Shown here in pieces: positions 25,985 to 37,852 of a stretch of 64,000 nucleotides of DNA. Made by a program: the position numbers and the translations under genes. The DNA is taken from positions 62,001 to 126,000 of the forward strand of contig BGZK01000891.1 of the NCBI GenBank assembly GCA_005406025.1, given 5' to 3'. The notes under the pieces were generated by a model. The model was not told the DNA's origin. It did not search any database and saw only the letters and a program-made list of their open reading frames with translations. The stretch's first letter is position 1; each line of letters begins with the position of its first letter. This stretch comes from Eumeta japonica (lineage: Eukaryota > Arthropoda > Insecta > Lepidoptera > Psychidae).

Positions 25985-26720
25985 GAATTTCTGGTGCTAC
26001 ATCTGAAAATGATAAAAAAACTTGAAAAACCTTGGATTTTGTAAGCCTTAAACCATAGAGAGAAATTGTAGCTTCTCGCTATGATATTTAACGTTGTATT
26101 TTAGAGCTTCTTGAGTTCCTAAATAGCAAATTTTTGTGATCATAATTAAAAATGTAAATTATAGCGCTTTTTGAAATAATCGTTAAAAATATAGCTATAT
26201 TACATTTTTAGCTTTTCAAGTTGTAAAACCTAAAATTATTAAAAAAAAAACTATTTTTATTTTTCAACTACAATATATTTCAAATGCATTGTTCGATTTT
26301 GATCCATTTTACGGCATTCGACGCAACTTTTAAGAGTAAATACATAACTGCGTATTTAATATCAATCCATTTGTAAGTAATTCTTTTGATGCAGCTTACA
26401 AACCATCGACATTGTTTTTTTAGGAGAATAGTCATGTAGATTTTGAATTTATCGGTAGAGTAGTTTAAATAATGTAGTAAAAAAGGACAATCAATGTAAC
26501 TGCTTGGTAAAAAAGCTGATTAGATTTTGGTATCGATTTGTCGAGTAGTCTAAGAATTATTTGAAAAGGCAAACTTTTTTTCTGAAAACTTTATCAGTTT
26601 TTTTTAAATTTACGTGGAGGAATTAGTTCAAACTTTTAGGAAATCTAAGTTGAGAGACCAATTTCGAATGTTACAGACTGTGTTTTACTCGGTTAATCCT
26701 TTCAACATTTTTGAAAGGTT
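25985..26720 (+). repeat. Long AT-rich interspersed repeat, family R2w, copy 2
   Basis: Collinear with 11190-12070 (shared blocks given there). The two copies are in the same orientation about 14.8 kb apart and differ by many substitutions and indels, so both are old. No open frame is shared, which argues against a protein-coding origin for this part. Confidence 0.65.
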
Positions 26721-29566
26721 TACATACATACGTACATGCACACGCTTGGTGTTTCGAAAACGAAAGGTTGAAACGCAGACAACCATAAACATCGTCTGTT
26801 TCTAATAACTGACTTTTTTTCGGGCGTATGAATCGAGTATATATGTGGATTTTAACATGCATCTTTTGGCAAAAATTTCTCTTTATAAAAAAAATTTGCG
26901 AGAAAAATCGTAGTCATTGAAGTAGCCGTTTCTAAGAAAAATAGCTTAGAACATCTACGTAGAAATGTCGTACTGACAACTTTAGAACAGCTGAAGCATA
27001 AGTACTCGCCGCGCGCCGCGCTTGCAGTCTAGCCGAGCATTTATAAAGGTTATGTTCATATTATTTATAAGCATATTTTCAATGAAATGCTTTTGTTATA
27101 GTTACTTTGGTAAAGTTGTTCTGAAAAAGAAGGAGATAATGAATATTTGCAAAAAGATGTATGATAAAATACATCGTATTGAAACACATTTGTAAGAATT
27201 AAGAAACAAGTGCTGGAACAGACATGCTAGAAACGGGGAGATACACTATTGTTAAGTTTTAAGTACCCTACTCTAGCGATATACCTTCACGCAATTCTTC
27301 AACTACCTTCATTTTTAAATTTTAGGCTGAAAGGCCTAAGATATTGGTGCATGTGGTGAAAACTTTTAGCGATAGGGTTAAACGCATGCTTGTTTTGCAC
27401 TGAGCAAGTACTCTTTGTCTTAAATTACAGCTCATTAGTCACTCGTCTAGAACCAGAGAACAAACCTGTTGCATTCGGATTTAAAATAAATACACTAAAC
27501 GCCAGCCAGCCGCAGCCAAAGCCGTTCTCGATATATTTTGATTTGGGCAACTGAAATTGTATTTATAGAATTCCAATAAAATAAACTAAACCGATACATC
27601 CAAAAAATGAATTCACACAAGGAACCGGTTCCTTATGTTTGAGCCTTCGCCCATTTTCCTCACTATCGGGTGTCACATTTTATATGTACCACATGTACTG
27701 CTGCCACTCTCACTCAGTACGTCCTTTCACTTTCCCACTTCGTCGGCGGGCCGCCGACAGGCAAAATAACGTGAGGGGATTCAGAGTCGTACACGTGACC
27801 AGAGGCAATCACCTGCAGCGCCGCGCTGACGGTGCCGCGGGGACGTAGCCTGTCACGTCCCAAGATACTTTTTTATATGGACCTGAAACTCGGACCTAAT
27901 CTAAGCCTAAATAAAGCCTTGGAAATAAGGCGGGGTAGTGGCCGATGTGTGGCGCTGTCAATTTAAAAGACATCGGACTTCTTGACCTGACACCTTCTAC
28001 ATCCGTAAAATGTAAATCTAAAAAAAAAAATATAAACACTAAATTCTAAATAGCATGAACATAATACTAAAACGGACAAACTCATCGGTATTTACGTTAA
28101 ATTAGATCAAACGGTTTCCACGCTGCCTTAAAAAGCTGTTGGTCTGTGATATTTTGACCGCTGTTGTGGTAACGTTCCGCTCGATACCAACACTCCAAGT
28201 CGTAATGAGGCAGCCTAAAACTATTAAAGATCTAACCCATCGATTCCAAATAAAAAGTTGGGACAGTGTATGTCTGTGCAGTGGACATCCAAAAAAAAAA
28301 GGTGTGTGTGCGATTCACACACGATAGAAGTGAAACTTCAGTAAATGGACAAAAGAATGAGATAAATATATAGAACAAGGATAGGATAATTCCAAAGTTT
28401 ATTTGTTTAAAAATGAAAGTATTTTGATTAATTTTAAAAGATATTTTATATTTTATTTAACATATGTTATTTAATTTCAATTTTATTTTCATTTTTTTTG
28501 CGTCAATATTGACGACACATTTCGGCATTAATTTTAGGCATCTTATAAAATTTATTATTTAGCATAAGATATAAAATTACTCACAAACACTGTTAAAAAA
28601 AAACACACCACGCTGACTTCTTAATAAAAAGCTGTAATACGTAGCCGCATACAGTGTACAGTAGTATAAGCTCACGTACTTTTCACATATACTAACACAC
28701 GTTAAATGCTCAAATATAAGCAAGTATTAAACAGTGTGCAATATACATACACACCGACATTTGTTCTCTCGCTCTGGCTCACTAATTACAGGCGACTATG
28801 CTTAGAAGACGGGAAGGGTATATTTCTGTGTCATTCTTTGCCGGCTTCATTCTACACATTCTATATTTGTGTCTCTTACTTGTCGTTTTTTTCGTTGCAT
28901 CCGGTTTGAAATCACAACGATTCTAAGGAAGTTTCACTTCAAAAGCTTACACGAAATTAAAACAAATTGACAGCAATGTATAATAATGAACGAATACGTG
29001 AAAAAAATACTTTAAGTCATGCTGTGCTGTGCAAACCTATGCTGTGGTGTTTCTTTTTAGTATAATCCAAAAACATTGTGCAATAAGTTTTTAATTTTAA
29101 AATATATATGAATAGCTTTACAGCTGTGAAAATAACGTAGTAAATCCTAAAACCAAGACAAAGCTGGAAATGACATTTCTTGAAATCTTTCTGAGGATTA
29201 GGTATAAAATATAGCTAATCCAAAAATATCCAATTATTATAGAATCCATGCATTAATATAAGATAGAATTCAAGTGAATTTTTTCACTGGAAAATATAGG
29301 CTTTATTCATAAAAAACACTATATCTTAACAAGAATAAATTTATATATGTTTAGATGTTAAGAATATTGAGATTACTGCATTATATTCCATTATTAAAAA
29401 AAATGTTTTATAAATGGAAGAAAAAAGTTATTTATCTAATGCAATTATTAGTATTACTAATTAAATTATAAAATATATTTTATACTTAAAAACACCACAC
29501 TTCCTCTTTCTTTCGTTTTCTAATTATAATCTACCGATAGATTTAATTCAGTAATTATTTAAACCA
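26721..29566. other. Mixed DNA, no gene recognised
   Basis: A G+C-richer patch at about 27640-27960 contains a 69-codon frame with no recognisable motif. A possible old LINE 3' end (GTGCAGTGGACATCC followed by ten A) is at 28275-28302, too short to call. 28320-29540 is very AT-rich and empty. Confidence 0.45.
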
Positions 29567-29744
29567 CTAGTCTAAGCGTGATTTATTTTTCCGTATAAAA
29601 TCCTGTTTCATAAAGCTATGAACTACGGATAGACGATCAGATGTGGCGAAACTATAAAAACTTCCCCGATTATGGCTAAAAATAGCGTGTCCTTCTACCT
29701 CCCTTATATCGATCACCAAAACCAACAATGTAGCTATAAGCAGC

Positions 29745-29880
29745 GTCGTGTGCCTAAGTTGAACCAAAGAATGCACATATTTATACAAGGTCTGCTCGTT
29801 ATCTGACCGCGCCGGCCCGTTGGACGCGAGCCGTGCACCCGCGCGGAGTGTGCAGTTTGCATCCAGATGACCTCTTTTGC
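29745..29880 (-). promoter_or_regulatory. Possible core promoter with TATA box
   Basis: On the minus strand a G+C-rich block (about 29880-29805) is followed by TATAAATA (29785-29778) and, about 30 bases on, TTCAACTT, a weak initiator-like word. Downstream, the open minus-strand frame that runs to 29567 encodes a hydrophobic segment (TTLLIATLLVLVIDI) followed by polar sequence, which looks like a signal peptide, although no Met stands directly before it. I do not recognise a gene. The arrangement could be chance. Confidence 0.22.
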
Positions 29881-29989
29881 TCTGCGTAGACGATGTAGTC
29901 CGTAATAAAACTCTGAAGTATAATACAGAAATGTCAATATTGGGGAAAGTTGTGTTTGCGAAAATCGGTCTCAATTCTTATGTAATATT

Positions 29990-30539
29990 CATTACATTAA
30001 TAACTATTCGAATGAACGATATTTTAATGACTGTACAATGTAACTTGTTGGATGCTAAATTAGTCTTAGAGCTGATATTTAGACGGTGAATTCTTTGGTT
30101 GCGTTGTAGTACCTTTTCTCTTTTTGGATACTATTGTTTGATATTGACATTCCTCGCCTTTTTGCACGGTTAACAATCTTGCGCTGGGGCGTGCCCAACG
30201 ACCTGATGTTTTATGATTGTTCTTAAACACGTGGAGAGTGATTCGCCTCTTTGTTTAATAGTTAGCAAGTTGAGAACGGTAAGCTTTATCATATGGTCTT
30301 TCGAACGTCTTCGAATGAGATCATAGAATTAGAGGTACTTTTCTTTCATTAAAGAAAATTACATAGGATTCAATGGTCTCATTGTCAATCTTATAGTGAA
30401 ACTTACTTTAATTTACATAATTCGTATTCTGTTTCTAATACACTCGCTAACCAAAGTAACATGCATATTTTTTTATATGTAATATTTTTAAGGTACTGTT
30501 TGTAATTTTCTCTATAAAACCACGAAATTTTAAACCAGA
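29990..30539. other. AT-rich DNA, no gene recognised
   Basis: Nothing supported by the sequence. Confidence 0.5.
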
Positions 30540-30860
30540 TGATTTAGTGCTGCAGCCGAGTCGACCAACTTATCTGCCGCACAAAAATCGTGCTGCCCCG
30601 CCGGTGAAATGCCACACTCTACAGAATGCGGAAGTGAAGTAGCAGCTTCTGCTGTGGTATTTCGTCCAGTGACTTAGAGTTCCGGTAGCCCACCCCTCCC
30701 TTTCCCATCAACCCAATCCTCCTCCATTAGACATCTCATTCTTTCGCAACGCACTAGCGACTTCTTTGAATTTGCAAGTGTCCGTAGACTGTGATGACTA
30801 TTTGCCTCTGATGGCTCGATTGCTCGTTTACACCTCAACTAAGCTATAAAAAAATTTTTT
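30540..30860 (+). repeat. Interspersed repeat, family R1w, copy B
   Basis: The order GAGTTCCGGTAGCC, then CGCAACGCACTAGCGACTTC, then TTGCAAGTGTCC, TGATGACTAT, GATGGCTCG and TGCTCGTTT, ending in an A run at about 30847, makes this one of the clearest copies. The part before GAGTTCCGG differs from copies A and C, so the family has at least two 5' forms. Confidence 0.6.
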
Positions 30861-33800
30861 GACCTTAAGTTACATTTTATCTACATATACTACGCTTATG
30901 AGTCATCGTCAATTAAACCAACCAGTTTAGCCCGATGGCCAACCTCGCTGTCTATATTCATGTCATTATTTGTCATTGATCTTAATTATTTTAAGTCTCT
31001 CACTGCAGTAACATTTATTTTAGTAACAAGAAACTATATATTGATTTATTGATTTTTGTTTTGGTGTAAACCATTAATAGGTTAACAATATATATGTTCG
31101 TGATTGTAAGCAGGGATTTGAAATCCAATTAATCATTTTAAATTATATTACATATAAATATAATTTAAATTGTAACGACAGTCATGAGCGTTATTAATTT
31201 CGTATTTTATACTTAAGTATTCTTTAAAAGTCTTTTCAGGGATCATTTAACAACGACGCTAAAATCACCTACCACTCTCTGTATTGAAGGGTCTGAAAAA
31301 CGAGTTAAGTTAAAGTAATCATTAAAAAAAACAGGTAAGCGAAAATCATCCAACGTAAGATCAAAAGCTACGTTAGACGCAGGTAAAGGGCACGGCGGAT
31401 GGCCATTGCTATAGAGTTTGAAAATTGAAGATAAAACTAAGTAAGTATAATCCATAGTTAAGATATTCGATGAAACTAAATTACCTACTAGTGATATTAC
31501 CTTAAATGCTAATCGATAGTTTTAAATGAGTAATGTAAGTAGATGTTATTATAAAAAGATCTAGTAAAATTTTGAATTGTGCAGGCTGTTAGTTGTAGAG
31601 ACCGTTAAAAATTGAAAGGTATTTAGTTTAAAATTTACTCTTGTACTAGTAGTAGGATTACGTTGTATGTTTTGTGCCACTCGAGGTCTGACAGAGCAGA
31701 GTTCGCCAAACGTGAACATTCTATGAGTGGAGTACTAATGCAGTCCACAAAGCACTGGTGCCGTGCCAGGGGATTATATGCTGTAATTTGTTTCCAAAAT
31801 GTTCTAAATTCACTGAATTTATATGAATTTGTATGGAATTTATACGGAATTTAAAGTACTATTCTTACTGTATGGATATCCTTATTTGCGATCTTTGAGA
31901 TGCCGAAATACTTTTAACATAACTTTCGTATAAAAAAATTAACGACTACCAAAAATAAAATCGGAACGAATAGTATCAAACTCCATTTGTAAAACGCTTT
32001 ATGATTACAATAGTTGCAACAGAAAACTAATAGAGAATTTAAGAGCGTTGAACTATTAAATGGTTTGATTGAAAATTTAAAAATGTATGCAGGAGTCTAG
32101 TTAAAATTGTATGCTCTAAAAGTGCTTTTCAGTAATCGTGGATAAAGGCATGTTTTTTTAACGTGTTATTTTTAAGATGGTAAACACCGAACCAATCAAT
32201 TGTCATTGAACAAAATATACACTTAAACGTAAAGTTCAACCTTACATGTAGTTTGTTATTTTAATTTTTTGAGAAATATAATTTAGTCATATTATTTTTA
32301 CTTACTCATAAAATAAACCTTAAATTAAAAAAATATGATTGCTAAAAAAATATGAAAATATGATTGAAAACATATTAACACAATAGGTATAGAAATAAGA
32401 ATGGAACATAAGACTCGCCTTTTCTGTATTCGACAAGACCTGAACGTCGATTTTCGCCTCTTCTGTACATTTTAACGGCCATTAAATGTATATATAATAG
32501 TATATTAAATTAATATTTGTAGTATTAAAAAATAGAAGGATATAAGGATATATATATTCTACTGTTTTTAATTTAAAATTCATTTTGTAAGCGGTCAGTG
32601 ATTGTAATAAAAGTAATTACGTCCTGGGTGCGAGAGTAGATAGCATATTTTAAATCTAAAAGCACACATACTGATAAACGAATCCTAAAGCTATACTATA
32701 CAAAGACAGTAGAGCGGAGTGTAATGACCAATATTGATGTTTAAACCCGTCATACGTATTATATATAGTATTACACTATGTATCTGTACATAATTTTAAC
32801 TATTTTTTCATGTTTAATATAACAAACAGATATTACATAAAACCAACGCTAATTAATTACACATTTAATAACAAATGTTATGTTTTTAAATAATAAATAG
32901 CAAAAGTTTGTTAATCACCAGATTAATGGTGTTTGTATTTACTATTTATTATCTTTTTCAATTCCATAATTATACTCTGGCAAATAGAGTATCTGGTAAG
33001 CACCAGCTAGACGACTATAATAATTTGTTTACCCAACCTTAATGTGTTTGTTTTGCATTTTGTTTGTATTTTGTTGCAATATCGAGAACATGCTTATTCC
33101 TAATACGTTAGTCAGTGTATTGAAATTCTACAAAATAAATACTGCATGTTCAATTAACATGATGACTTCCTAGTGAAATTAACAACAAATACTAAGGCAT
33201 GTTTGGAGGATTGATCTAAAATTGGGAATTGAAAATAGTGCACCTTGGCTTTCTGTTTGATAACTTAGTCCACATAGATTGTAAACAACTTAAAAAACGA
33301 TACAAATATACAACATCCGCGTCACTTTCTTTTCAATACTCTCATTGGAAAAGCTACATGTATTCAAAAACCAAAAGTTACGCCATCTAACGTGTTTGCG
33401 CATATCGCTGGCCGAGGCCCACAAATCATTTCCAAGCAGGTGGGCAGGGCCGCCGTCTTCGGAACGCCAATAATTCTTTCGGGTCTCGCGAAAAAGAGAA
33501 ATCCACTCGCGATATGAACCCCTTACGCTGTTTTATTATAACTAGATTTTTGGGACGTGGGACGCACTTTAACTACCGGAATACTTACGTATGTGTTGCC
33601 GGTTCAATGCTACTCTTTTCGTTTTTTCTTTTGTGTTAGTTTCTCTACTGTTGTTACGGGTAAGATTGTTTGTTTCTCCTGGTACACAAATGATTGGTTT
33701 TATACCAAACATTTTGCTGATACAAAAATATATCGCTACTTATGCGCCTAGGCTTGACTTGACCAGCGCCCATCTGAATTTGTTTTATAATATAGAGTAT

Positions 33801-35099
33801 GCAGTAAGATGAATAGTCTTATTCCAGTAGATACTACGATCATGGATTCAAACGCCGACTATCCACAACACTGAATGTTTTCCCAACTCTAGCTCTGATT
33901 AAAGACATCGATCACCACTTGATTTAGCGTCAAATTCAATATAATAACACAAGCTAAGGAAATACATGCTTTCAAAACTCAATAATGGGATTTATCGAAA
34001 ATTATCATTATTTCTGACATCGAAAATTATGATGTCCTTTATGGTAAGTTTAGTGGCGATTTTTACATGTTAATTCTGCTTAAAGTATGTTTTAGAGAAA
34101 AGTCTAAAGATTGTTATTTTGTTGAGTTAAAAATTAATTTAATGACGATCAACGTCCTAAATGAATTCCATATTATATTAATTTATTTAAATTTTCAAAC
34201 TACTTCTTTCCATGATATTATTATTCCTATACCTATTTCTTTAAAGAAAATCCACACATACTACGCATATCCGCTGCATGTATTCTTCTTTCACATTTCT
34301 TCTTCAACACCCAATTTTCACTACCATTTACAAGCAAAGGTAAACTCCATTATGGATAGCCAAACGTGCTTATCGTGAGGCAGTTTTTCTGTTTGCGATA
34401 ACAATTAAGGCTCAATTATTTTGCTACCCGCAATTACTCAACTTTCAGTGTCTCTATAATTTTTAGCGTCATTTGTATGCAAATTACGCAAATTGATAAT
34501 CTCTTTAGCTTTCTCGCCTCTCTAACATATTTTGCATTTAGTCATAATTTATCTTCTTTCAAACACCATAACCTTAGTTTTGCTGATATTAATTTCCATA
34601 TTTATTTTTTAAAGAACTGTCGTTTTATGGGTGTCAGTTGGATCAGACAAATTTTGTTCAGGAGATCTCTTGAAGTATACTAATGTAGTTAAAGAGATGT
34701 TGGTCAAAGATTTCTATTATTTTTCTAATATAATTAAGGTATCTCATTGCCATTATTATTATTATTGCTCATGACAGAAGACGAACTAATGCAGGATTTG
34801 ATTATTTTTCCCGAAATAATATAATTATATGAATCCTTATAAAGATATTTGTTGCTTTAATGATTTCCTAAATTCTATATTAACTTACAAAAATGTTTCT
34901 TATATTTTTAACGTATAAAAAATACATAGTAGGGATTTTGTCACTTTAGCAGAGTTCATAAATCTTAAAGTATAATATTTTTCAGACCGAGCGATTCGCA
35001 CTCGCGGAGGGATGTCGTGCTAATGTATTATTCAAATTATACTGTTTTAAATTTTCAAAGGGCGAAATTATTCATAAGAAAACAATAGGAGGTGTCGTT
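30861..35099. other. AT-rich DNA, no gene recognised
   Basis: No domain is recognisable. A 70-codon minus-strand frame at 31243-31455 has a less AT-biased, more protein-like composition (see findings). A G+C-richer island lies at about 33385-33520. The frames near 33557-33812 and 34067-34683 look like AT-background translations. Confidence 0.45.
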
Positions 35100-35400
35100 A
35101 GTATGAAAATCGGAGGCAGACGTGTCCTCGCGGGCGCCGCCGGCGTGCTCACGCCGCGCCGCGCTGCAGCGCCACATTAATCTCGGGCTTAAGCTGCAGC
35201 GTCATCGTAGCAGGATACGCCCGGCGGTACAATGTAATTCTGTGTTACGATACGCCGAAGGACCTAAATCGTAACGGCTTAATTAATAAGATGATTAGAC
35301 GTTTATCTACTGATCTAAGAAGTGTCGGTGTCTCGCGGCGCTTCTACGATTCGGCCCGTATAACCGGAAGGTTGGAAGGGCCGTGGGAGGCGGTGGTTTG
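35100..35400. promoter_or_regulatory. G+C-rich island, candidate regulatory element
   Basis: About 300 bases of G+C-rich sequence (CGCGGGCGCCGCCGGCGTGC, CACGCCGCGCCGCGCTGC) with interspersed homeodomain-type words (GGCTTAATTAATAAG at about 35276) in AT-rich flanks. No open frame is convincing. Conservation and chromatin data would be needed to show function. Confidence 0.28.
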
Positions 35401-35608
35401 ATCTAAAAAGTAATCCAAATTATATATTATGCTGAAGAAAAAGGTTTTTCATGTTTTACAAGTAAAAAGTTGCAGTTAAATATCTTTAGTTTTGTTCTTT
35501 GTATTTGGCTAGTTTTGATACTATTAAGCAGATGACATTTAAAAAAAAGAAAAATAAAAAGGAAAAACTGAGTCCCGCCATTTTCCTATTGTTTTTCTGT
35601 TCATCAAA

Positions 35609-36475
35609 ATGAGTAAATCTAATACAAAAGTTCGATACATTTTGAAGTTTGATTTTAAGAAACAAGGAAAAATGGTACACAAGGTACGAAAAAAAATTTT
35701 GACGTTTATGGACCAAATGATAAGGGTAGCACAAAGCTGATTCAAGTGTTTTCAGTCCGGTAATTGTGATGTTAAAAATAAACCTCCTTCTAGTCGACCT
35801 GTTACGGATTATGTTGATGTAATTTTGGAAAAATTAGGGAAAGATCGAGATATTAGCTTTTACGACATAGTTGAAGAGCTGGAGATTGACCACAAAACAG
35901 TTTTAGACCCATTTGGTAAAAGCTGGATATGCAAAAAAGCCCGAATCCCATAAGATCTCACTTAAAGAAATCTAATGACTCATGTACTCATTTGCGATTC
36001 TCTATTGAAGAGTAATGGAACAAAACGGTTTTTGAAAAGATTGACTATTGATGATGAAAAATGAATTACCTACTGTTAGAACAGGCGCAAAAGATCTCGG
36101 TCAAAAGGCAAACAAGCTCTATAGACTATAGCGAAACCAGGATTAATTCGCAATAAGTTGATGTTATATGTATGGTGGAATTAGAAGGACATTACTCAAT
36201 ATGAGCTTTTACCGCCGGGCAACACCATAAATTCGGATCTCTCGCTAACAGCTAATGTGAATCACCACAATAACGCCAGATGACACACATCTTAACCATA
36301 AAGCCCTGGCTTTAGATTTTCACATGTTTTGATCTTTTCAGAATTCTTTAGTTAGTGTTAGGTTAATATCAAGAGAGAACTGTCAAAACTACTTGTCGCA
36401 GTTTTAATTAGAAGTTCCAAAATTTCTACAATGATGAGATTATATCACTACCTACAAAATGTTGTTAAATAAAAT
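35609..36475 (+). pseudogene. Mariner transposase relic, mori-type
   Basis: From the ATG at 35609 the frame reads MSKSNTKVRYILKF, then, after a TGA, FKCFQSGNCDVKN and EELEIDHKTVL, the paired helix-turn-helix region of a mariner transposase of the type found in silkworm. The first catalytic region reads IDDEK and then a TGA (36062-36064) in place of the usual Trp. The second, HHNNAR, has Asp replaced by Asn (36269-36271). The third is reduced to LDFHMF with its Asp kept (36315-36317). D2 and D3 codons are only 46 bases apart instead of 105, and a further deletion lies before D2. The C-terminal segment NSLVSVRLISRENCQNYLSQF is readable in another frame. Terminal repeats were not identified. Dead copy. 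Confidence 0.85.
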
Positions 36476-36481
36476 GGCTCA

Positions 36482-36500
36482 TACACACACACACACACAC

Positions 36501-36537
<37 letters not shown>

Positions 36538-36569
36538 TACACACACACACACACATACATACATATATA
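36482..36569. repeat. Compound CA/CG/TA microsatellite
   Basis: A long CA run contains a CGCGCGCG core at about 36509 and TACA interruptions, ending in ATATATA. It begins within ten bases of the end of the mariner relic. Confidence 0.95.
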
Positions 36570-37035
36570 ATTAAATGTGAATAAAATATGATGAAAAATT
36601 ATCTTGAATTTGTATGAAAAAGACGAAAAAGCTTTTTCGCCGACCTTATATTTCGAATAGGATTCTCCCCATCTGCTTCGATTATGCTAAAAAGCATTTT
36701 ATCGATAAGCATTTTCAAAAGAATTTTGGGGAAGTTAGTTTTGGTGAATTACAATCTCAGACCACGTTCATATTTTTAAACGAATTTAAAGGTGCAATTA
36801 TTTTAATGTTACACGCAATGCGCAGTCTATTTCATTTATTATACACTATCAAATTATCATTTAATCTCGTCCATCCGCTATTCGTTTTAAAAGCCTTTTC
36901 TGTACTTCAGGAATTGAATCTTTTGGTAAGGACTTAAGCGTTTCTTTTTGACATTTTTTTTATCATTTGAACTCAAAAAAATGATAGCGTACATTAAGGT
37001 CGTAAAAAAATTCGGAAACTCTGAAAAACAACAAG
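36570..37035. other. AT-rich flank of the LTR element
   Basis: Contains a 107-codon plus-strand frame at 36614-36937 with no domain that I recognise and AT-background composition. Confidence 0.4.
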
Positions 37036-37040
37036 TAGAG
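37036..37040. repeat. Target-site duplication, left copy (TAGAG)
   Basis: TAGAG directly abuts the left LTR and recurs at 41506-41510 directly after the right LTR. A 5-bp duplication is usual for integrases of Gypsy-type elements. Confidence 0.93.
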
Positions 37041-37182
37041 TGTAATATCCTACTTTTTTGGACTATTTTACGGCTCACCAACACCACAACACGCACACAA
37101 TCTTAGGACACAACCGCTCCGCTCAACGGCCGGAACGCCACTGTCACGTGACGTCGGCGCATGAGTCAACCAATACACTACA
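37041..37182 (-). repeat. 3' LTR of the Gypsy-type element
   Basis: 142 bp, beginning TGTAATATCC and ending AATACACTACA on the plus strand, identical base for base to 41364-41505. It contains CACGTG (37145-37150) overlapping TGACGTC (37149-37155) and TGAGTCA (37162-37168). No TATA box or AATAAA is present, so transcription start and polyadenylation signals are not obvious. Confidence 0.95.
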
Positions 37183-37192
37183 TCCCTTTCTT
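37183..37192 (-). other. Polypurine tract
   Basis: AAGAAAGGGA on the element strand lies immediately before the 3' LTR, the position where plus-strand DNA synthesis is primed in LTR retrotransposons. Confidence 0.8.
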
Positions 37193-37351
37193 GTTTTATT
37201 TATTTTTATTAATTATCTATTTATCAATAAATCCAAATTATAACACGCTTCTATGTTTGTGATGGGTTTTCTTCAAGTGTGATTAACATTTATTCATTTT
37301 CTATACGAATCAAGTATCATTGATGCATGAATAGGTAAATCAAAACTTACA

Positions 37352-37508
37352 TTATTTAGGTGACGTAGGGTTGGTTCCCATATTCATTTCATCGTTGGTG
37401 ATTTTATTTTGATCTTGGAACACGCTCCACTCTCCTTGAATCTTTTTCAAATGGACTACATTCCTCCTACGAATTTGACCAGTCTCATCATTTCATACCG
37501 TGATATCA
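37352..37508 (-). pseudogene. Remnant resembling an integrase C-terminus
   Basis: On the element strand the frame reads HDITV, a TGA (37493-37495), then NDETGQIRRRNVVHLKKI and GEW, ending at a TAA (37352-37354) about 160 bases before the 3' LTR. The NDETG and RRNVVHLKK words resemble, as I recall, the C-terminal end of Gypsy-type integrases, and this is where the pol frame should end. Only about 50 codons are left; the catalytic core and everything upstream in pol are gone. The boundary with the zinc-finger array is at about 37500-37510. Confidence 0.6.
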
Positions 37509-37852
37509 TGATACAGCTCATCACATCTAAAAACCCACATACGAGAGCATACCAACGAAAAACTTTATGGATGTAAGCATTGTAAATACAGAACATCTTA
37601 TTCATGTGCTTTAAAAGACATGTTCATGCATACGATGGGAAGACAATCAAGAGTGTCGACAGAGTCAGTACAGGACAACTCATTTAACTGTTCTAACTGC
37701 ACATATACAGATACGAGCACCGTGAATGCACTATATCCATCGGGGTCACCTAAAAAAACATTTGTTATGTATAATGGCAAGAAATCTTACCTCGTGTAAA
37801 GAGTTTGAATACATCTTATTCAACTGCTCTGCAAAAGTATGTGTGCTCACAT
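37509..37852 (+). pseudogene. Decayed C2H2 zinc-finger array, antisense inside the LTR element
   Basis: Read on the plus strand with small frame changes. The first partial finger ends SSHLKTHIREHTNEKLYGC (His codons 37536 and 37548, then a TGEKPY-like linker). The next finger has Cys codons 37572 and 37581 (CKHCKYRTSYSCALK), with its first His at 37619 after a 1-base loss and Tyr instead of the second His. The third is CRQSQYRTTHLTVLTAHIQ (Cys 37654, Ser for the second Cys, His 37702, Arg for the last His). A truncated fourth has His 37759. The last has Cys 37795, Phe for Cys, Tyr for His, and His 37852. First-His to first-His spacing is 83 bases between the second and third fingers (84 expected) and linkers have the canonical 7 codons. 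Several ligand residues are lost and frames shift, so it is not a functional protein. The source gene is unknown. Confidence 0.75.

Noticed and set aside
28240..28310. LINE or SINE 3' end (GTGCAGTGGACATCC followed by poly(A))
   Set aside because: Resembles the tail of a common lepidopteran repeat, but the match is too short to annotate.
33835..33900. Minus-strand SINE suggested by GGATTCAAACGCCG
   Set aside because: B-box-like word only; no convincing A box in the following 60 bases.
35486..35745. Minus-strand frames of 68 and 82 codons
   Set aside because: Antisense shadows of the plus-strand mariner transposase relic.
36482..36569. CRISPR-like or satellite array
   Set aside because: It is a simple dinucleotide microsatellite; the window has no direct-repeat and spacer structure of the CRISPR kind, and the DNA is eukaryotic.
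36614..36937. 107-codon plus-strand frame beside the LTR element
   Set aside because: No domain and AT-background composition; not supported as a gene.
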